The position numbers were made by a program, and so were the translations under genes. A DNA stretch of 64,000 nucleotides from Novosphingobium decolorationis (lineage in GTDB: Bacteria; Pseudomonadota; Alphaproteobacteria; Sphingomonadales; Sphingomonadaceae). Below are positions 49,197-57,977 of this stretch, piece after piece. Numbering within the stretch: the first letter of the stretch is position 1; each line of letters starts with the position of its first letter. The stretch is taken from assembly GCF_018417475.1 (NCBI RefSeq), contig NZ_CP054856.1:1519001-1583000 (forward strand), written 5' to 3'. The notes under the pieces were generated by a model. It saw only the letters and a list, made by a program, of their open reading frames with translations. It did not search any database and was not told where the DNA came from.

Positions 49197-52061
49197 TTAC
49201 TGGAAGGTGAAGCGTGCGCCGATGGCGAAGGTGCGCGGAACCAGGGTCGTGCCCAGGTTCATCGTCTCCGCGCCGCCGGCCGCGCCGTACTTGTAGAAGC
49301 TCTGCTGGTTTTCCTTGGTGAGGTTGCGCGCATCGAAGGTCAGCGCGATGTCGTCCGTCACGTTGGCGGTCAGCTGGAAGTCCATGTAGCCCGAGGACTT
49401 GTACCACACGCCAATCGGGTTGGCGAAGAGACGCGCCTCGTTGTTGTGCAGGAAGCCCTTGCGCCACACGTACGACAGACGTGCGCCGATGGGACCGCGC
49501 TGGTAGGCGAGCGTCGCGTTGTACGAGAGCTTCGAGACGTTGAAGAAGTCCGACTGCGTGTAGCCCACGACTTCGCCCAGCTGGTTGGTCTCGGGGATCG
49601 ACTGGTTGGAGTCGAGCACCGTCAGGCTGCCCTGGAAGCCCAGGCCATCCAGAACGCTGGGCAGGTAGGTCGGGAAGTAGGTCAGGCCCACTTCGACGCC
49701 CTTGAGCACGCCGTCCGAGGCGTTGGCCGGGCGGGTGATCGTGAAGTAGTCGGTCGCGCCTGCCTCGATGTCGTTGTTCGGGATGTACTCGTAGCTCGAA
49801 ATCGGCACGACAAGCCCTGAGATCTCGCGGCGGAAGCCGGTGACCGTGATCGCGCTGTTGGGCTCGAAGTACCACTCGATGGCGACGTCGATGTTCTTCG
49901 AATGCGTCGGGTTGAGCGTGGCCGTACCGGCCGAACCGCTGCCGTAGCCCACGTTGGTGAGGTCACCCGTCAGCTGGTAGGTCGGGTTGACGTCGGTGAA
50001 GTTGGGGCGGCGCAGGGTCTCACCGTAGTTGAAGCGCAGGCGCAGATCGCGGGTGATCTCGTAGCGCGCGGTGAAGCTGGGCAGGAACTTGGCCGACCCG
50101 CGCGAAACCGAGCTGCGCGCGAAGTTGTCGAGGCGGTCGTAGAAGTCGTAATCGGTGTCGATGTTGACGTAGCGCACGCCCGCCTGGAGATCGAGCGGAT
50201 TGCCGAAGATCGAGATCTGCGCGTCGGCCATCACGTAGCCCGACATCGTGGTTTCCTCGATGCCGAAGGTCTGGCCCAGCGAAAGCTGGTCGCTGGTGGG
50301 ACGGCCATAGAGCCCGCGCACCATGTCCGCGTTGTCGTAGAGCCAGTTGCCGTCGATGTTGACCCAGCTGCGCGGCAGGTCGCCCTCACCCTTGAAGAAG
50401 CCCGAGTTGGTGAACAGGGCCTCTTCGGGCAGGTCGGTCAGGTTGCCACCCAGCGCCACGGCATCGCCGGTGCGGATGTAGCTGGCCGCCTTGCGACGGT
50501 CGACACGAAGGCCCGCGGCGACGCGGCGCAGGAAGCCCTCGTAGAAGCCGTAGTAGCCATCGAGCTTGCCGGTGAGCGCGCTGCCCTTGTCCTTGTTGGC
50601 GTTGTCGTACAGCTCGCCCACGGCCCAGGTCGAGGGCTGCGTCAGCAGGCTGTCGTCCGAGAAGTGGTAGGAAGGAATGCCGCCGCCCGCGTTGAAGTCG
50701 GCAGTGATCTCGTCGGCCACGCGGCTCGTGCGCATCGCGATGAACGAGCTTTCGAACGTGCTGGTCTGGTAGGCGAGGTCGCTGGTGATCTTGCCATCGC
50801 CGTCGCCGACTTCCCACGCTCCGTTGAGGTGGTAGACGTAGCTGTCGGTCTTCGACTTGTTGAGGTCAGCCGAATTGAAGCCGTAGACATCGCCCACGGT
50901 GCGCGACTTGACGATGTTGGTGCCATCGTAAAGCTCGACCGCGCCGGGGTTGCCCCACCAGTCGACGAAGCTGAACTGCAGGCTGTTGAAGGTCTCGGAG
51001 CGGTAGCCCGTATAGAACATCTCGGCGGTGTAGACCGAGCTGGAATTGGGCGCCCACTGCAGCGCGGCGTTGAACGCGGGGCGCTCACGCTTGCCGTAGA
51101 GGTCCGAGGAGAACACCGCGTCGCGCGACAGGACATAGGGCACGTCCTGGCCGTTGATGTTGAGCGTGGCGCCCGGATCGGTGGAGAGACCGGCGTTGAG
51201 ACCCGGCTGCCAGATGTTGCCGTCGGGATTGCCCGCGGTCACGCTGCGGCAGTCGCTGGGCTGGATACGCTCGTAGGGGACCCAGGCCGCACCACCCGCG
51301 CAGGCGCCCGGCGCCGAGCTGACGGTGGGCAGGTTGCTGTCGGTGAGGAAGGGCACGAGCGCGCCCGCGGTCGCGCTTTCGGTGCGGTACTTGGCGCGGA
51401 TGTAGCTGGCGTTCACAAGGACACCGATGCGCCCGATGCCCGTGTCCCAGCTGTCCGCGACCAGCAGCGCGCCGCTCGGATTGAAGGTGTCGGCGATCTC
51501 GTCGTAGGTGCCGCGCGCCTGGCCCGACACGGCAAAGCCGCTGAAGTCGAAGGGACGACGGGTCTTGACGTCGATCTGGCCGGCAAGGCCGGTTTCGAGC
51601 TGGTCGGCCGAGCGGGTCTTGAAGACGTTGACCTGCTTCACAAGGTTCGCCGGGATGTCCTGGAGCGAGAAGCTCTGGCCCGATGCGGTGAAGACGTTGA
51701 TGCCGTTCAGCGTGGTGACGGGGTCGTTCAACCCGCGAATGGTGACGGTCTGCGCCTCGCCGCTCGCGCGGTCGGTGATCTGGATGCCGGTGACGCGCTG
51801 GAGCGCCTCGACGACGTTGTTGTCGGGCAGCTTGCCGACGTCTTCCGACACGATCGAATCGACGATCTGGACGTTGTTCTTGCGCACGTTGAGCGCGCCC
51901 AGGATCGAGGCGCGCACGCCCGTGACGATGATTTCCTCGGCGCTGGGGTCGCTGGCTCCATCGGCCTGCGGGGCGGGGGCGGCCTCCTGCGCGTTCGCCA
52001 CGCCGGCGATGCCCAGGGCCAGAACAGAAGCTGTGCAGAATGCGAATGGCCGGAATGCCAT
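49197..52061 (-). CDS. TonB-dependent receptor of the arabinan/galactan locus
   Basis: A 954-residue outer-membrane receptor. Signal peptide (MAFRPFAFCTASVLALGIAG...NAQEA). A TonB box-like EEIIVTGVRAS at ~40, then a plug (DNNVVEALQRVTGIQITDR; VTIRGLNDPVTTLNGINVF) and a 22-strand-type barrel ending in ARFTFQ with terminal aromatic residues. This TonB-dependent receptor type in sphingomonads and Caulobacter usually imports oligosaccharides. ATG at 52061 follows GGGAGGG. Two operator-like copies lie upstream. Confidence 0.92.
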   Translation of the reverse strand: MAFRPFAFCTASVLALGIAGVANAQEAAPAPQADGASDPSAEEIIVTGVRASILGALNVRKNNVQIVDSIVSEDVGKLPDNNVVEALQRVTGIQITDRASGEAQTVTIRGLNDPVTTLNGINVFTASGQSFSLQDIPANLVKQVNVFKTRSADQLETGLAGQIDVKTRRPFDFSGFAVSGQARGTYDEIADTFNPSGALLVADSWDTGIGRIGVLVNASYIRAKYRTESATAGALVPFLTDSNLPTVSSAPGACAGGAAWVPYERIQPSDCRSVTAGNPDGNIWQPGLNAGLSTDPGATLNINGQDVPYVLSRDAVFSSDLYGKRERPAFNAALQWAPNSSSVYTAEMFYTGYRSETFNSLQFSFVDWWGNPGAVELYDGTNIVKSRTVGDVYGFNSADLNKSKTDSYVYHLNGAWEVGDGDGKITSDLAYQTSTFESSFIAMRTSRVADEITADFNAGGGIPSYHFSDDSLLTQPSTWAVGELYDNANKDKGSALTGKLDGYYGFYEGFLRRVAAGLRVDRRKAASYIRTGDAVALGGNLTDLPEEALFTNSGFFKGEGDLPRSWVNIDGNWLYDNADMVRGLYGRPTSDQLSLGQTFGIEETTMSGYVMADAQISIFGNPLDLQAGVRYVNIDTDYDFYDRLDNFARSSVSRGSAKFLPSFTARYEITRDLRLRFNYGETLRRPNFTDVNPTYQLTGDLTNVGYGSGSAGTATLNPTHSKNIDVAIEWYFEPNSAITVTGFRREISGLVVPISSYEYIPNNDIEAGATDYFTITRPANASDGVLKGVEVGLTYFPTYLPSVLDGLGFQGSLTVLDSNQSIPETNQLGEVVGYTQSDFFNVSKLSYNATLAYQRGPIGARLSYVWRKGFLHNNEARLFANPIGVWYKSSGYMDFQLTANVTDDIALTFDARNLTKENQQSFYKYGAAGGAETMNLGTTLVPRTFAIGARFTFQ

Positions 52062-52122
52062 GATCAACCCTCCCAATTTTAAGCGCGCAGCGGTTCCTGC
52101 GCCGTGTTCGTGGGGGCCTGAT

Positions 52123-52142
52123 TATTTGTCGGAGTTATTTTG
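52123..52142 (-). promoter_or_regulatory. Operator-like motif upstream of the receptor gene
   Basis: TATTTGTCGGAGTTATTTTG on the plus strand, 62 bases before the receptor start. It shares TTGTCGGA(G/C)T with sites at 61515-61535 and 63943-63960. On the minus strand TTGCAC-17-TAACTC overlaps it as a possible promoter. Binding by the GntR regulator encoded at 61.6 kb is inferred. Confidence 0.6.
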
Positions 52143-52255
52143 TGCAAGCGAAAAGTGCAAGCCTGCCTTACAATTCAGCAACTCGTAAGGGAGCGTGGCA
52201 TCTTCGCATCACTGCGCGCCACACGCCCTCACAAAACCGCGCAAATCCGCGACAT

Positions 52256-52271
52256 TATTGTCCGAGTTTTA
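52256..52271. promoter_or_regulatory. Second, degenerate operator-like copy
   Basis: TATTGTCCGAGTTTTA differs from the 52123 copy by one base across the TTGTCGGAGTT core. It lies 12 bases beyond the stop of the upstream GH43 gene and 195 bases before the receptor start. Confidence 0.4.
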
Positions 52272-52282
52272 GAACGAATGTA

Positions 52283-53722
52283 TCAGTCCACGGTCCACAG
52301 CGTGCGCGGGTCCGAGAGCGGTGCCAGGGCGACCTTGCCGTCGATTGCGGCAAGCCCCTTTCCGGCCTGCGCCACCGACTCGAAGCGCACCTTGCCTTCC
52401 CCCTCCACCTTGCGGCGGAAGCGGTCGGCCCCGTCCTGCGCGCCGCCTTCGGCGCGCGGCGCCAGCGTGCAGGCGCCATCCCCGCCCACGGTGAGGCACA
52501 TCTCGCGCAGCAGGATCGGGGAGAGCTGGACGGTCCCATCCTTGACGGGAAGCGAACGGATCTGGGTCTGGGGCAGCGCCGGGGCCCCGATCACCAGCGC
52601 CTCGTCCTCGTGCGCCAGGAACGCGCCCTCACTGGCCGCGCTGAGGAAACGCTCGGGCAGCGGACCATTGCCCACCGGCACGCCGAAATCGGGCGCGCCC
52701 TTTTCATCGAAGTAGACGCGCTGGACGCGGGTGTGGCGGTCCGGGTTGAACAGCGGATCGCCCTCGATCTCCTTGTAATCGCGGCCATGGTAGACGAGCA
52801 TCGGCCGCCCCTGCTCGTCGACCGTGAAGTCGTTGTGGCCCGGGCCATAGACCGAGGTCGCGACGCTGGTCTGGAAGACCGGCTCGGGCGACTTGGTCCA
52901 GTTCTCGGCGACAAGGAGATCGGCCTCGGCGTCGATGGAGAGCATGCCCAGGCAGTAACGGTCGTCGGTCGCGCTGGCCGAGTAGGTCATGTAGAGCTTG
53001 CCCGCGTTTTCCAGCACGGCGGCGCCTTCGTTGACCTTGAAGCCCCGGATTTCCCAGTCGTAGGTCGGGACCGAAAGGCGGGTCGCCGGGCCGACCGTCA
53101 GCGGGCCGGTCATCTTCGCGATGTAGAGGTTGGAATTGGTCTCGATGCCCGGCTCGCGCTGGGCCCAGGTGAAGTAGCGCTCACCCCGGTGGACGAAGAC
53201 TTTGGAATCAAGGTTGAAGCTGTCCCAGGGCGCCTTGAACTCGCCCTTCACCGACCACGTGCCCGTCATCGGGTCCTCACCCGCGCATTCCACCGCATAC
53301 GTGCGGATGCGGAAGACGTCCTCGCCCCCGCCCGAGGGGCCCGCGGCGAAGTAGACGTACCAGCGCCCGTCGATCTGGTGCATTTCGGGCGCCCAGATGA
53401 AGCCGGAGAGCGGGCCCTCCTCCTCGTGGCGCCACAGCACGCGCTCCTCTGCGTCGGTGAGGCCCGCCAGCGTCTTGGCGCGGCGCAGGACCAGACGGTC
53501 ATACTCGGGCACCGAGCCCATCATGTAATAGTAGCCGTCGGTGTGGAGGAAGACCTGCGCGTCGGCGCGGTTCTTGACCAGCGGGTTGACCGGAACGGCG
53601 GGCGTGGCGGCGCCATCGGCGTCTTCACCGTCGGCAAGGACCGTGCGGCCCGCCTCGCTGCAGGCGATGGGAAGAAGCGCTGCGCCAAGGGCAAAGGTGC
53701 GGCGCGAAAGGGAAAACGGCAT
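52283..53722 (-). CDS. GH43 glycosidase (arabinofuranosidase-like), Tat/lipoprotein signal
   Basis: A 479-residue predicted exported enzyme. MPFSLSRRTFALGAALLPIAC has a twin-arginine motif and a lipobox-like IAC. The five-bladed GH43 propeller shows FIWAPEMHQIDGRWYVYFAA, NLDSKVFVHRGERYFTWAQ, GFKVNEGAAVL (general-acid Glu) and YGPGHNDFTVDEQGRPMLVYHGR. A beta-rich C-terminal domain with QTQIRSLPVKDG follows from ~390. This pattern fits exo-alpha-L-arabinofuranosidases of GH43; the subfamily is not certain. ATG at 53722 follows GGAGAGGA. Confidence 0.85.
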   Translation of the reverse strand: MPFSLSRRTFALGAALLPIACSEAGRTVLADGEDADGAATPAVPVNPLVKNRADAQVFLHTDGYYYMMGSVPEYDRLVLRRAKTLAGLTDAEERVLWRHEEEGPLSGFIWAPEMHQIDGRWYVYFAAGPSGGGEDVFRIRTYAVECAGEDPMTGTWSVKGEFKAPWDSFNLDSKVFVHRGERYFTWAQREPGIETNSNLYIAKMTGPLTVGPATRLSVPTYDWEIRGFKVNEGAAVLENAGKLYMTYSASATDDRYCLGMLSIDAEADLLVAENWTKSPEPVFQTSVATSVYGPGHNDFTVDEQGRPMLVYHGRDYKEIEGDPLFNPDRHTRVQRVYFDEKGAPDFGVPVGNGPLPERFLSAASEGAFLAHEDEALVIGAPALPQTQIRSLPVKDGTVQLSPILLREMCLTVGGDGACTLAPRAEGGAQDGADRFRRKVEGEGKVRFESVAQAGKGLAAIDGKVALAPLSDPRTLWTVD

Positions 53723-53791
53723 AAGTCCTCTCCGGTCTCTGGTCGGGCGCGAGGGACCTCTCTTGCGGAGGCCGGATCGCGGCAAAAGCGT

Positions 53792-53832
53792 CAAAAAAAC
53801 GGCCCCCCGCCCCGGCGTGGATGCGGGGGGCC
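53792..53832 (-). terminator. Intrinsic terminator after the endo-arabinanase gene
   Basis: On the minus strand GGCCCCCCGC pairs with GCGGGGGGCC (ten bases) around a 12-base loop, followed by GTTTTTTTG. It closes the dehydrogenase-to-arabinanase operon, so the next GH43 gene needs read-through or its own promoter. Confidence 0.8.
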
Positions 53833-53844
53833 AGTTGGTGGTGT

Positions 53845-54867
53845 TCAGTACTGCGCCACCGGCCAGCCGTCCGCGTCCCAGGTCAGGGGCGCGATGCGCA
53901 GCGTGGGCGCGCCGTTCGCCTCGCGGTCGTAGGCATGGTAGACGAGGTAGGTGGTGCCATCGGTGTCGGTGAAGGCGCCGACGTGGCCGGGGCCGCGGAA
54001 GCGCTCCTTCTCTTCCAGGTCCGCGCGCAGCAGGATCGTGCCGCCGCCCTCCATCAGCTTCGAGCCGTCCTTGCCGAGATAGGGCCCCTTCACGTCGCGC
54101 GACCGGCCCATCACGGTGTAGTAGGTGGAGTTCACGCCCTTGCAGCAATAGTCGTAGCTGACGAGGAGGTAGTACCAGCCGCCGTGGTTGAGGATGAACG
54201 GCGCCTCGACCGGCGCGGGCGCTCCGGCCGGGGCCGGACGGCGCGCGATGGAAACAGGCCGGGTGCCTGCATCGACCTTGCCGGTCTCAGGGTTCACGGC
54301 GAAGAGCTTGATACCCGTCCAGAAGCTGCCGAGCGAGAGCCACTGCCCGCCCTTTTCATCGATCACCAGGTTGGGGTCGATGGCGTTGAAATCGTCGGCG
54401 TGGGTCGACTGGACGACAAGGCCCTTGTCGCTCCAGCCATAGTCCTTCGAGGTCGGGTCCAGCGTCTTGGCGGTCGCAAGGCCGATCGCCGAACGGTTCG
54501 AGCCGAAGGTCGAGACCGAGTAGTAGAGGCGGTATTCGCCATTCACGCGCTGAATGTCAGGCGCCCAGATCCCCTCGGTGCCCGGTACGGCCTTCGTCGC
54601 CCACTCGGGAAGCTCAGCGAAGACCGAACCGGCCTCCTGCCAATGGACGAGGTCGTGCGAGGTCTTGATGCCGATGTAGCGGCCTATCGTGTTGAAAACG
54701 TAGTAGGTGTCGCCCTCACGGATCAGGACGGGATCGTGCGTGGGGGCGAGCGCGCCCGTCAGCCGGTCGTTCAGGACCGGAGCGTCGGCCTCCGGCGCCT
54801 TGGCCGAAACGCCCATCGCAAGCGCCAGCGCGCCCAGGGCCAGAAAGCGGGAGAATGTGCGGACCAT
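53845..54867 (-). CDS. GH43 arabinan endo-1,5-alpha-L-arabinosidase
   Basis: A 340-residue exported endo-arabinanase. Signal peptide MVRTFSRFLALGALALAMGV...AKA. Catalytic motifs in order: APTHDPVLI (base Asp), GIWAPDI, NAIDPNLVID (pKa-modulating Asp), APVEAPFILNHGGWYYLLVSYDYCC (acid Glu), and FRGPGHVGAF (His coordinating the central metal). These match the AbnA group of GH43. ATG at 54867 has GAGGGGTGAGGG upstream; a GTG at 54876 overlapping the aldolase stop is the alternative. Confidence 0.9.
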   Translation of the reverse strand: MVRTFSRFLALGALALAMGVSAKAPEADAPVLNDRLTGALAPTHDPVLIREGDTYYVFNTIGRYIGIKTSHDLVHWQEAGSVFAELPEWATKAVPGTEGIWAPDIQRVNGEYRLYYSVSTFGSNRSAIGLATAKTLDPTSKDYGWSDKGLVVQSTHADDFNAIDPNLVIDEKGGQWLSLGSFWTGIKLFAVNPETGKVDAGTRPVSIARRPAPAGAPAPVEAPFILNHGGWYYLLVSYDYCCKGVNSTYYTVMGRSRDVKGPYLGKDGSKLMEGGGTILLRADLEEKERFRGPGHVGAFTDTDGTTYLVYHAYDREANGAPTLRIAPLTWDADGWPVAQY

Positions 54868-54872
54868 CGCCC

Positions 54873-55505
54873 TCACCCCTCGCTCGCGGCCCAGGCGGCG
54901 ACGAGCGCGCGCGCCTTTTCGCCCACCTGCGCGGGCGTATCACCGGGCTTGTAGAGGCTGCCGCCCACGCCGATGCCGAAGACCCCGGCCTTGCGGTATT
55001 CGGCAATGTTCGCCGGGCCAACGCCGCCCACGGCCCAGACGCGGGTTTCGCGGGGCAGCACGTCCAGAATCGCCTTCACGTAGGACGCGCCCAGAACCGA
55101 GCCGGGGAAGAGCTTGAGGTCGCGCGCGCCTGCGGACACCGCCGCAAACGCCTCGGTCGGGGTGAGGAAACCGGGCAGGACATCCATGCCCAGCGCCAGC
55201 GAATGGGTAATGACCGCGTGGTCGGTGTTGGGCGAAACCATGAAGGTGCCACCGGCCCCTGCAAGATCCTCGGCCAGTCCGGTGGAGATGACGGTACCCC
55301 CGCCGATGGCCGCGCGGTCTTCGAGCGCGGCGGACAGCGCGGCGATGGAGCCCGCCGGATCGGGCGAGTTGAACGGCACTTCGATCAGGCGCACGCCTGC
55401 CTCGACCAGCGCCTCGCCGATGGCGACGACTTCGTGGGTTTCGACCCCGCGCAGGATGGCCACCACCGGGACGGCGCCCTGCGCCAGAACGTCTGCGATC
55501 TTCAT
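54873..55505 (-). CDS. dgoA: 2-dehydro-3-deoxy-6-phosphogalactonate aldolase
   Basis: A 210-residue class I aldolase (KDPG/KDPGal type) giving pyruvate and glyceraldehyde-3-phosphate. VVAILRGVETHEVVAIGEAL, RLIEVPFNSPDP (Glu) and ARDLKLFPGSVLGASYVKAI (Schiff-base Lys) are diagnostic; PFNSP rather than PLRTP favours the galactonate enzyme. The start overlaps the kinase stop by four bases (ATGA), forming a De Ley-Doudoroff galactose module. Confidence 0.92.
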   Translation of the reverse strand: MKIADVLAQGAVPVVAILRGVETHEVVAIGEALVEAGVRLIEVPFNSPDPAGSIAALSAALEDRAAIGGGTVISTGLAEDLAGAGGTFMVSPNTDHAVITHSLALGMDVLPGFLTPTEAFAAVSAGARDLKLFPGSVLGASYVKAILDVLPRETRVWAVGGVGPANIAEYRKAGVFGIGVGGSLYKPGDTPAQVGEKARALVAAWAASEG

Positions 55506-56386
55506 GCCTTCACTCCTGTAGCGAGCGCGAGGCCCGCCAGTACGGCTGCCTCGCCATCGATCCGCTGCGCCACCGCGGCGGAAAGGGGAAGCGCCTTTTC
55601 GTAGAGATCGACGATCTTGCCATCGCCGATGAGAACCACCGAGGCCCCCGCGTTCGCCTCGGCGACGACTTCGCCGCCGATCAGAAGCGCAGAGAGGTAG
55701 CCGTGCGACCACGCCTTGGAGCGGCCATCGAGCAGGCGTGCCGCGCGCGCCTCGAAGAGAGCGCCGGTCAGCGGTTCGCCCGCGCGTTCGAGACCGCGCG
55801 CGAAGCCGTCCTCGAAACGTCCCTCCCCATCCGTGTCCGGGCCGGTCAGTGTCGAGTGGCCGGTGAGGAGCGCGAAAAGCTCGCCGGTGGGATGGGTGCG
55901 AAAGCCGGTCAGCACGCCGTCCGTCACTTCCACCCACTTGCAGTGGGTGCCGGGCAGGACGATCAGGTGACGCCCCTCACCCAGTTCGGGCTGGAGCGCG
56001 ATGGCGCCGAAGATCTGCGTTTCCTCGCCGCGCATCACATCGGGCACCACGCCGCCCATGTGGCCGCACACGCCCGCCAGCACGGTGACGGGAAGTCCGG
56101 CCACGGTGGTGCGGGTGGGGCCGGCCAGCCAGTCGTCGCGACGGGCCGGGCACGTGACGTACCCGGCATCGACGAGCGCGCCCTTCGCGCCCGCCATGCC
56201 GCACAGCACCACGTCCTCGAGCGGGCCCTGCTCCTGCCACTGCGCCAGGCGCGCGGCAAGGATACCGGCGGGATCGGCGCTCAGCGCGCCGGGACCGTCG
56301 AGCCTGTCGGTGACACGCCCGTCCTCGACCCGGTAGAGCCGAAGGTGGGTCGTGCCCCAATCGCCAAGGACGTGGACGCGGCTCAT
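55502..56386 (-). CDS. dgoK: 2-dehydro-3-deoxygalactonokinase
   Basis: A 294-residue DgoK-family kinase phosphorylating 2-keto-3-deoxygalactonate with ATP. VLGDWGTTHLRLYRV is the phosphate-binding opening, VLCGMAGAKGALVDAGYV and VLPGTHCKWVEV are family motifs, with GEETQIFGAI between. The start overlaps the upstream arabinofuranosidase stop (ATGA), so it is in the same operon as the polysaccharide-degrading enzymes. Confidence 0.93.
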   Translation of the reverse strand: MSRVHVLGDWGTTHLRLYRVEDGRVTDRLDGPGALSADPAGILAARLAQWQEQGPLEDVVLCGMAGAKGALVDAGYVTCPARRDDWLAGPTRTTVAGLPVTVLAGVCGHMGGVVPDVMRGEETQIFGAIALQPELGEGRHLIVLPGTHCKWVEVTDGVLTGFRTHPTGELFALLTGHSTLTGPDTDGEGRFEDGFARGLERAGEPLTGALFEARAARLLDGRSKAWSHGYLSALLIGGEVVAEANAGASVVLIGDGKIVDLYEKALPLSAAVAQRIDGEAAVLAGLALATGVKA

Positions 56387-57951
56387 TGCAGTTCGAGCAC
56401 CACGACGGACTTGGCCGGAAGGGTGACGGTGAGCGTGCCGCCCTTCACCCGCGCGCCGTTGAACGCGGCGGGCTTGACCACCTCGGGGTTCTCGAAGGTG
56501 TTGTGCGCGTTGATCGCGCCCGCCGTCAGGATACGACCCGAGACCTTGCCCGCCTTCACGCCGTCGAGCGCGATGGTGACGGTGTTCGCCTCCTTCGCAT
56601 CGGCGTTGGAGAGGCCGACGTGGATCTTGCCGTCCTTGCCCTTGACCGCCGAACCGCTGACGGCGGGAAGCGTGTAGTCCCCCACCTTGTAGGTCGGCGT
56701 CTGGATGTCGATCGGCAGCACGGTCGCGTCCTGCCAGGGCTTGTACATCTCGAAGACGTGGTAGGTGGGCGTCAGCACCATCTGGTCGTCTTTGGTGAAG
56801 ATCATCGCCTGGAGCACGTTCACCATCTGCGCGATGGCGGTCATGCGCACGCGGTCGGCGTGCTTGGCGAAGATGTCGAGGTTGATCGCGGCGATCAGCG
56901 CGTCGCGCATGGTGTTCTGCTGGCGCAGGAAGCCGGGGTGCGTGCCCTCGTCCTGGGCATACCACGAACCCCATTCGTCCACGGCCAGGAACAGGCGCTT
57001 CTCGGGATCGTACTTGTCCATGATCGCGCTGTGCTTGGTGATCAGCTCATCCATGCGCCAGGCTTCGTGGAGCGCGTCGGCCCAGCCGCTCTCGTCGAAA
57101 TCGACGGCAGGTGCGCGCGGCGGCCAGCCCCCTGCGGGGTGGACGTAGTAGTGCAGCGAGAGACCATCGAGCATGTTGCCCGCGATCTTCATCATCTGCT
57201 CGGTCCAGTTGTAGTCCTCGACATTGGCGCCCGCCGCGACCTTGAGGATCTTCGTGTCCGCAGGCGGCTTGATGAAGGTGGAGTAGCGGCGCGTGACATC
57301 GGCGGCGTACTCGGGACGCATGTTGCCCCCGCAGCCCCATAGTTCATTGCCAACCCCGAAGTACTTGACCTTCCAGGGCTCCTTGTGGCCGTTCTCCGCG
57401 CGCTCTTCGGCCAACGTGCCAGCAGGCGCGGTCATGTACTCGATCCACTCGGCCATTTCGCGCGGCGAGCCATTGCCCACGTTGCCCGCGACATAGGCCT
57501 CTGCGCCGACCTGGCGGGTCAGCTCGAAGAACTCGTGCGTGCCCACAGTGTTGGGCTCGGTCACGCCGCCCCAGTGGGTGTTGACCTTGGTCGGGCGGTC
57601 CTTCCTCGGACCCACGCCCTCGCGCCAGTGGTACTCGTCGGCAAAGCAGCCGCCCGGCCAGCGGATGACCGGCACCGAGAGATCGCGCAGCGCGCCGACC
57701 ACGTCGTTACGAAACCCGTTGGTGTTGGGGATCGCGCTGTCCTCGCCGACCCACAGGCCGCCGTAGATGCCCTCACCCAGATGCTCGGCAAACTGGGTGA
57801 AGATGTCCTTGTCGTAGACCGGGCCCGGCGTATCGGCGTGGATCGTCGCGCGCGTCGGGGTCCCGGCGGTGTCGGCCAGGACGCCCGTGCTCGCAAAGAC
57901 GCTCACCCCCAGAAGCAGGGTGGCGGCGGTGTGGCGAAATGCCTTCATCAT
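56383..57951 (-). CDS. Alpha-L-arabinofuranosidase, GH51
   Basis: A 522-residue exported GH51 enzyme. Signal peptide MMKAFRHTAATLLLGVSVFA...VLAD. The (beta/alpha)8 barrel carries VIRWPGGCFADEYHWREGVG, KYFGVGNELWGCGGNM (acid/base Glu) and RLFLAVDEWGSWY (nucleophile Glu), followed by the C-terminal beta-domain ending VVVLELQ. Most GH51 enzymes are cytosolic, so the signal peptide is notable; it should release arabinose in the periplasm. Confidence 0.94.
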   Translation of the reverse strand: MMKAFRHTAATLLLGVSVFASTGVLADTAGTPTRATIHADTPGPVYDKDIFTQFAEHLGEGIYGGLWVGEDSAIPNTNGFRNDVVGALRDLSVPVIRWPGGCFADEYHWREGVGPRKDRPTKVNTHWGGVTEPNTVGTHEFFELTRQVGAEAYVAGNVGNGSPREMAEWIEYMTAPAGTLAEERAENGHKEPWKVKYFGVGNELWGCGGNMRPEYAADVTRRYSTFIKPPADTKILKVAAGANVEDYNWTEQMMKIAGNMLDGLSLHYYVHPAGGWPPRAPAVDFDESGWADALHEAWRMDELITKHSAIMDKYDPEKRLFLAVDEWGSWYAQDEGTHPGFLRQQNTMRDALIAAINLDIFAKHADRVRMTAIAQMVNVLQAMIFTKDDQMVLTPTYHVFEMYKPWQDATVLPIDIQTPTYKVGDYTLPAVSGSAVKGKDGKIHVGLSNADAKEANTVTIALDGVKAGKVSGRILTAGAINAHNTFENPEVVKPAAFNGARVKGGTLTVTLPAKSVVVLELQ

Positions 57952-57977
57952 GTCTTCTATCCCCTCCCAGGGCGTTC

